A stretch of 64,000 nt of DNA, from assembly GCF_003702045.1 (NCBI RefSeq), contig NZ_RBTP01000012.1, positions 372,001 through 436,000 on the forward strand, in the 5' to 3' direction. The stretch is from Pseudomonas viridiflava (GTDB lineage: Bacteria > Pseudomonadota > Gammaproteobacteria > Pseudomonadales > Pseudomonadaceae). A model generated the notes under the pieces. It saw nothing but the letters and a program-made list of their open reading frames with translations, was not told where the DNA came from and did no database searches. Shown here piece after piece: positions 59,625-64,000 of this stretch (positions are counted from its first letter, which is position 1; each line of letters starts with the position of its first letter). A program made the position numbers and the translations under genes.

Positions 59625-60557
59625 ATGACAACGGTATTGGTGCTGGTCGAGAATCTGGATACCTATTTGCCGATTCTGGAAAACAGTGGCTTCGAGCTGA
59701 TTCGCGCACCCACAGCCGAGCTGCGCGCTAAAGCCATTGCGGCGCACGCAGAGGCCATCGATGCGGTCGTCACGCGCGGTCCGTTGGGGTTCTTCGCCGA
59801 AGAGATGGATGCCTTGCCCAATTTGCGCATCATTTGCGTGAGCGGCGCAGGCTATGAAAAGGTCGACCTGCCAGCCGCCGAGGCGCGCAGCATTACGGTC
59901 ACCAACGGCGCGGGCGTCAATGCGCCGACCGTCGCCGATCATGCGCTGGCGCTGCTGCTGTCACTGGTGCGTGATATCCCGCAGGCCGATGCGTCGGTGC
60001 GCCGCAGCGAATGGCGCAAGGTGGTGCGGCCTTCGCTGGCGGGCAAGCGTCTGGGCATCATCGGCCTGGGTGCGGTCGGGCTGGCGATTGCCAAGCGTGC
60101 TGAGGCCTTCGATATCAGCATCGGTTATCACAATCGCACGCCGCGATCCGATTGCGACTACACCTGGCACGCCTCCGTACAGGCGCTGGCCAGCGCATCG
60201 GATTTTCTGGTCATCGCGACGCCAGGCGGCAGCAGCACCCATCATCTGGTCGACGCCTCGGTACTGGCGGCACTGGGGCCCGAGGGTTTTCTCGTCAACA
60301 TCGCCCGTGCCAGTGTCGTGGACACGGACGCTCTGGTCGCGGCCCTGCAAAACCAAGAGATTGCCGGCGCGGCACTGGACGTGTTCGACGACGAGCCCAG
60401 CGTACCCGACGTGTTCAAGGCCTTGGGCAATGCGGTGCTGACGCCACACGTGGCAGGCCTGTCGCCCGAGGCGTCGAAAGACAGCGTGCAGAAGGTCAAC
60501 GACAATCTGCTGGCCTTCTTCGCCGGCAAGCCGGTGCTGACGCCCGTTTGCAGTTGA
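59625..60557 (+). CDS. D-2-hydroxyacid dehydrogenase
   Basis: 310 residues from the ATG behind GGAGCGGG; an upstream ATG at 59559 has no site. It is an NAD(P)-dependent reductase of the GhrB/2-ketogluconate/hydroxypyruvate group. The Rossmann motif LGIIGLGAVGLAIAKRA, the catalytic arginine in VNIARASVVD, the glutamate in DVFDDEP and the histidine in LTPHVAG are present. The HNRTPRSDCDY segment after the second strand suggests NADP(H). The exact substrate is not readable from sequence. No nearby pathway genes are seen. Confidence 0.9.
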   Translation: MTTVLVLVENLDTYLPILENSGFELIRAPTAELRAKAIAAHAEAIDAVVTRGPLGFFAEEMDALPNLRIICVSGAGYEKVDLPAAEARSITVTNGAGVNAPTVADHALALLLSLVRDIPQADASVRRSEWRKVVRPSLAGKRLGIIGLGAVGLAIAKRAEAFDISIGYHNRTPRSDCDYTWHASVQALASASDFLVIATPGGSSTHHLVDASVLAALGPEGFLVNIARASVVDTDALVAALQNQEIAGAALDVFDDEPSVPDVFKALGNAVLTPHVAGLSPEASKDSVQKVNDNLLAFFAGKPVLTPVCS

Positions 60558-60755
60558 AAAATATTGCGTGGCTGCACGGATAACGTGCCTGATTGCCCAT
60601 TCTGCTTGCGCTTTTGCCTGCTTATAGTTCTGCCCATAATGCATGACATTGATCAGGGAGCAGGGCATGGACGTGATAAGCGGGAAGGGCGAAACACCAA
60701 CGTTGCATAAGGTTTTCCGGGGCGTGTGCCGAATCGGTCATCACGGTGATCACCG

Positions 60756-61076
60756 ATGATCGCCTCACGTTTTCCCACACCTTATTACGCCGTGGTATTC
60801 ACCTCATTGCGCAAGGTTGATGACGGGCTGGACTACGGTGAAGCCGCGCAGCGGATGATCGAGTTGGCTCGGCAGCAGCCGGGATTCTTCGGGGTTGAGT
60901 CGGCGCGAGATGAAAGCGGCCTGGGCATTACCCTATCTTACTGGGCCGATGAGGCTGCGATTCGGGCCTGGAAGGCACATGCCGAGCATGCTGAGGTGCG
61001 CGAGCAGGGCCGAGCCTGCTGGTATCAATCGTTCACGACGCGGGTGTGTAAGGTCGAGCGGGATTATTCGTTTTGA
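60756..61076 (+). CDS. ABM/YqjZ-like small protein
   Basis: 106 residues of the ferredoxin-like, antibiotic-biosynthesis-monooxygenase type. PYYAVVFTSLRK starts it, and QQPGFFGVESARDESGLGITLSYW and AWKAHAEH are the family core. Such small proteins act as dimers in quinone or heme chemistry or are of unknown role. Its start overlaps a weak GATG-type context and lacks a strong ribosome site. It precedes the MarR gene. Confidence 0.8.
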   Translation: MIASRFPTPYYAVVFTSLRKVDDGLDYGEAAQRMIELARQQPGFFGVESARDESGLGITLSYWADEAAIRAWKAHAEHAEVREQGRACWYQSFTTRVCKVERDYSF

Positions 61077-61196
61077 GAGCCGGTCATATTCTGGAATATC
61101 GCCCACCGGGCAAGACGCAGAAACAGAATGCGACCCAAGGTGCTGTTTCAATTTGCGGGGATATGCCAGCATTGCGCGCTAGACACGGGAGCCCCT

Positions 61197-61688
61197 ATGA
61201 ATCACGACCTGACCCCGAACGGTACGCTGCGTATTCCGGAAGGCCTGAATGTTCCCGCGCAGGTGATTTGCCACGCCACCAGCCTGCGCCGGGCGAGCCG
61301 CCGTATCTGCCAGCTGTACGACGCTGTAATGGCACCGTGCGGTTTGCGCTCGACGCAACGCTCGATCCTGATGCAGATCGCCCGCAATCAGGCGCTGACC
61401 ATGACTGAGCTGGCCACGATACTGATTATCGATCGTTCCGCGCTGGCGCAGAATCTCAAGCCCCTGGAGCGCGAAGGACTGGTGTCGGTTGGGGTAGACC
61501 CGGACGACAGGCGCAGCCGTCGGGTTCACTTGACCCAGGCCGGTATCGAAAAGCTGCTTGAGTCTCAGGCGCTGTGGGAGCAGGCCCAACGCTCTTATGA
61601 AACGGCGTTGGGACCTGAACGGGCGCTGGAATTGCGTGCCTTGCTGGCCCAGGTGGCAGCGGCCGATTACGGTGACGAAGTAACCTGA
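61197..61688 (+). CDS. MarR-family transcriptional regulator
   Basis: 163 residues from the ATG behind GGGAG. The winged helix spans about 60-125, with MTELATILIIDRSALAQNLKPLEREGLV and the wing VGVDPDDRRSRRVHLT. The N-terminal ~40 residues include ICHATSLRRASRRICQLYD with two cysteines that could be redox-active; this is a guess. It is convergent with the transporter downstream. The target may be the ABM-like gene just upstream, but no operator was identified. Confidence 0.88.
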   Translation: MNHDLTPNGTLRIPEGLNVPAQVICHATSLRRASRRICQLYDAVMAPCGLRSTQRSILMQIARNQALTMTELATILIIDRSALAQNLKPLEREGLVSVGVDPDDRRSRRVHLTQAGIEKLLESQALWEQAQRSYETALGPERALELRALLAQVAAADYGDEVT

Positions 61689-61704
61689 GCCGTTCAGCCC
61701 GGTT

Positions 61705-63123
61705 TCATGGCATCACGGGCGGCGTGTACGTGAGCGTCGTGCCCAAGGCCCACAGCAGGAACAGCACCAGGGGCGTGTGTACCAGCAACTGGACGAACGA
61801 AAAACCGATCAGATCGCGTGCTTTCAGGCCCAGTACGCCCAGCAGCGGCAACATGTAGAACGGGTTGATCAGGTTGGGTAAGGCTTCGGCAGCGTTATAA
61901 ATCTGCACGGCCCAGCCCAAGTGATACTGCAAGTCGTTGGCGACCTGCATCACGTAGGGCGCTTCGATGATCCACTTGCCGCCGCCCGACGGGATGAAGA
62001 AACCGAGCACTGCGGAGTACACGCCCATCAACACCGCGTAAGTGTCGTGGGACGCAATGCTGGTGAAGAATGTCGAGATGTAATGCGCCAGCGTCTGCGC
62101 ATCGCCGCCCTTGACCGTGGTCAGCAGCGCTGCAATCGAGCCATACAGCGGAAACTGGATCAGCACGCCGGTGGTGGTCGGCACTGCGCGTGCTACGGCA
62201 TCCAGAAAACTGCGGGGCCGCCAATGCAGCAGTGCGCCGAGCATGATGAACAGGAAGTTATAGGTGTTCAGCCCGGAAATCGCAGTGATTGCCGGTTTGG
62301 TCGAGAACTCGTTGAACAACCATCCCGCGCCGAGCATTACCATCAGGATGATCAACAGCGGACTGTATTCCAGCCACTCGCCGGGGCGCGAGCGGGCAGG
62401 CAGGGGCGGCAGGCTGAACGCAGGGTCTATGCCGCAGGCGTTGGCATCGCGTGCGCTGTTGGGGCCGGGTGCTGTGGCGTAGGCGACGATCAGCGAAATG
62501 ACCACCAGCGCCGCCAGCATGACGCCGGACTGCCAGAGAAAGATGGTTTCGGTGAAGGGGATGACGCCGGTGATCGCCAGAATCGAGGGCGGCAGGCTGG
62601 CGGGGTTGGCCTGCAATTGCGCGGCCGACGATGACAGCCCGAGCGCCCAGACAGCACCCAGACCCAGGTAGGCGGCGGCACCGGCGGCACGGTAGTCCAT
62701 GCGCAGGTCGGTACGGCGTGCAAGGGCGCGCACCAGCAGGCCACCAAATACCAGCGACAGTCCCCAGTTGAGCAGGGATGCGAGCATGGAAATCAAGGCG
62801 ACCCAGGCCACCGCCGAGCGACCGTTGCGCGGGATGCGCGCCAGACGGTCGATCAGCCTGACCGCAGGGGGGGAACTGGCCACCACGTAACCGCCAATCA
62901 CGACGAACGCCATTTGCATGGTGAACGGGATCAGGCTCCAGAAGCCATCGCCGAAGGCTTTTGCCGCTTCGGCAGGTCTGGCACCAATGGCTAGCGTGGC
63001 CAGGGTGACGATCACTACAGCCAGTGCGGCAAAGACCCAGGAGTCGGGAAACCAGCGTTCAGCCCATGCGGCGCAGCGCAGGGCAAATCTGGCGGAGCGG
63101 CTTTCTTCGAGGTTGGCGGCCAT
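61705..63123 (-). CDS. atoE: Short-chain fatty acid transporter
   Basis: 472 residues with about 12 transmembrane helices, AtoE family. The FIPSGGGKWIIEAPYVM loop near residue 385 is the family signature. The likely role is uptake of acetoacetate or short-chain fatty acids. It lies downstream of the CoA-transferase beta subunit on the same strand, as in many ato/sco clusters, although ~225 bases of repeats separate them. The starting ATG has GGAC-type bases only. A regulator for the cluster is not in the window. Confidence 0.9.
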   Translation of the reverse strand: MAANLEESRSARFALRCAAWAERWFPDSWVFAALAVVIVTLATLAIGARPAEAAKAFGDGFWSLIPFTMQMAFVVIGGYVVASSPPAVRLIDRLARIPRNGRSAVAWVALISMLASLLNWGLSLVFGGLLVRALARRTDLRMDYRAAGAAAYLGLGAVWALGLSSSAAQLQANPASLPPSILAITGVIPFTETIFLWQSGVMLAALVVISLIVAYATAPGPNSARDANACGIDPAFSLPPLPARSRPGEWLEYSPLLIILMVMLGAGWLFNEFSTKPAITAISGLNTYNFLFIMLGALLHWRPRSFLDAVARAVPTTTGVLIQFPLYGSIAALLTTVKGGDAQTLAHYISTFFTSIASHDTYAVLMGVYSAVLGFFIPSGGGKWIIEAPYVMQVANDLQYHLGWAVQIYNAAEALPNLINPFYMLPLLGVLGLKARDLIGFSFVQLLVHTPLVLFLLWALGTTLTYTPPVMP

Positions 63124-63212
63124 CTGGCTGTCCTGTTGTCATTATTATTGGTTTTTCGATGGTGACGGTGTTCTGCGTTCGCGTGAGACTGGGACGTGGA
63201 GCGTCACGGGCT

Positions 63213-63310
63213 CCATGCCAACGCGGAGCGTTGGCATGGTCATCCTTCAGCCTTCATATGGGTCGTTCCCATGCTCCGCATGGGAATGCAGCTCAGGACG
63301 CTCCGCGTCC
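63213..63310. repeat. Three consecutive extragenic hairpins with TCC/GGA loops
   Basis: CCATGCCAACGC-GGA-GCGTTGGCATGG (63213-63239), TTCCCATGC-TCC-GCATGGGAA (63266-63286) and GGACGC-TCC-GCGTCC (63296-63310) are perfect stems with the same three-base loop. They fill the space between atoE and the CoA-transferase gene, and the last pair is related to 55697-55740. Confidence 0.82.
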
Positions 63311-63348
63311 GCATCCCGATGCGCCGCGGATACCCGACAGTGACGAAA

Positions 63349-64000
63349 TCAAAACGTCATTTCGATCACATCATCCGGCACGATCAGTTTGCCGGCAGTC
63401 TTGGCGACGATTTCTTCAACGCTCACCCCCGGCGCGCGTTCGCGCAGGATGAACGCGCCGTTCTCGATTTCAAGGTAGGCCAGGTCGGTCAGCACCTTGC
63501 GAATACAACCTGCGCCAGTCAATGGCAGGCTGCAGCGAGGCAGCAGTTTGGATTCGCCGTCCTTGGAGGCGTGGGTCATGGTGACGATGATGTTGTCTGC
63601 GCCCGCCACCAGGTCCATTGCGCCGCCCATGCCCTTGACCAGTTTGCCGGGGATCATCCAGGAGGCGATATTGCCTTCGACGTCCACTTCAAACGCGCCC
63701 AGCACCGTCAGGTCTACATGACCGCCGCGGATCATGGCAAACGATTCGGCGGAAGAAAAAATCGATGCGCCGACGCGCGCGGTGACGGTCTGCTTGCCGG
63801 CATTGATCATGTCGGCGTCGATGGTGTCTTCGGTGGGAAATTCGCCCATGCCCAGCAGGCCGTTTTCCGATTGCAACATGACGTCGATGTCGTTCGGGAC
63901 ATAGTTGGCGACCAGCGTCGGAATGCCGATCCCCAAGTTCACGTAGTAGCCGTCCTTGAGTTCACGGGCGACGCGCTGAGCCATTTGTTCGCGGGAGAGT
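63349..64000 (-). CDS. atoA: 3-oxoacid CoA-transferase beta subunit (5' end outside window)
   Basis: 217 residues are visible. The reading frame continues past the internal ATG at 63984 into SREQ, which is the usual pre-MAQRVARELKDG start of the family, so the true start is beyond base 64000. The catalytic glutamate of the SENGLLGMGEF motif and the GIGIPTLVANY segment are intact. It activates acetoacetate with CoA from succinyl-CoA or acetyl-CoA (ScoB/AtoA/DhcB type). The alpha-subunit gene should lie just outside the window. The C-terminus ends with IVPDDVIEMTF. Confidence 0.92.
   Translation of the reverse strand, partial: LSREQMAQRVARELKDGYYVNLGIGIPTLVANYVPNDIDVMLQSENGLLGMGEFPTEDTIDADMINAGKQTVTARVGASIFSSAESFAMIRGGHVDLTVLGAFEVDVEGNIASWMIPGKLVKGMGGAMDLVAGADNIIVTMTHASKDGESKLLPRCSLPLTGAGCIRKVLTDLAYLEIENGAFILRERAPGVSVEEIVAKTAGKLIVPDDVIEMTF

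Overview
The window is a stretch of a gamma-proteobacterial chromosome of the Pseudomonas type, most likely the P. syringae / P. fluorescens lineage. This rests on the order fadBA-topA-sulA/lexA-psrA-nagZ-mtnP, a PsrA operator at both fadBA and psrA, a SoxR paired with a small SoxR-driven monooxygenase, a fused PhaAB-type antiporter, Ku/LigD, and Pseudomonas-style extragenic palindromic repeats. The species call is inference. No tRNA, rRNA, CRISPR array, prophage or insertion sequence was seen.

Layout. 1-8 kb: the beta-oxidation complex fadBA under a PsrA-type operator, a DUF1653 protein, topoisomerase I and two small conserved proteins. 8-12.6 kb: sulA-lexA (minus) behind two LexA boxes, divergent from psrA, then nagZ, mtnP and a convergent cytochrome b561. 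13.2-16.3 kb: a translationally coupled lipid operon ybhP-clsB-ybhN, followed by a duplicated inverted-repeat element. 16.5-31.3 kb: a complete myo-inositol regulon, with an RpiR-type regulator, iolC(DUF2090 fusion)-E-B-A-D-G, a second Gfo/Idh/MocA dehydrogenase, and a three-gene inositol-type ABC importer. GGAA-N6-TTCC-like palindromes lie in both promoter regions. 31.6-36.7 kb: a DksA paralogue with a reduced cysteine set, a chemoreceptor with a C-terminal cytoplasmic sensor region, an orphan DUF2235/Tle1-like hydrolase, DUF2789 and an unrecognised 155-residue protein.

36.7-42.8 kb: the six-gene Mrp/Pha/Sha cation/proton antiporter, each cistron overlapping the next. 43-49.2 kb: an EamA exporter divergent from an XRE-cupin regulator, an FAD/NAD(P)-binding protein, SoxR divergent from its likely target (an ABM-type monooxygenase), then msuD-sfnR for organosulfonate use. 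49.5-55.5 kb: ku-ligD for NHEJ, a Tat-exported aldo/keto reductase and the PLD-type phosphatidylserine synthase. 55.9-64 kb: a TonB receptor, a glycerophosphodiester phosphodiesterase, a D-2-hydroxyacid dehydrogenase, a second ABM-like protein, a MarR regulator, a short-chain fatty acid transporter and a CoA-transferase beta subunit cut by the window end.

No clearly new multi-gene system is visible. The strongest items for follow-up are the regulatory sites that tie genes together (PsrA, the RpiR/inositol palindromes, the SoxR 19-bp-spacer promoter), the orphan Tle1-like hydrolase and its unknown neighbour, the chemoreceptor architecture, the atypical DksA paralogue and the repeat families.
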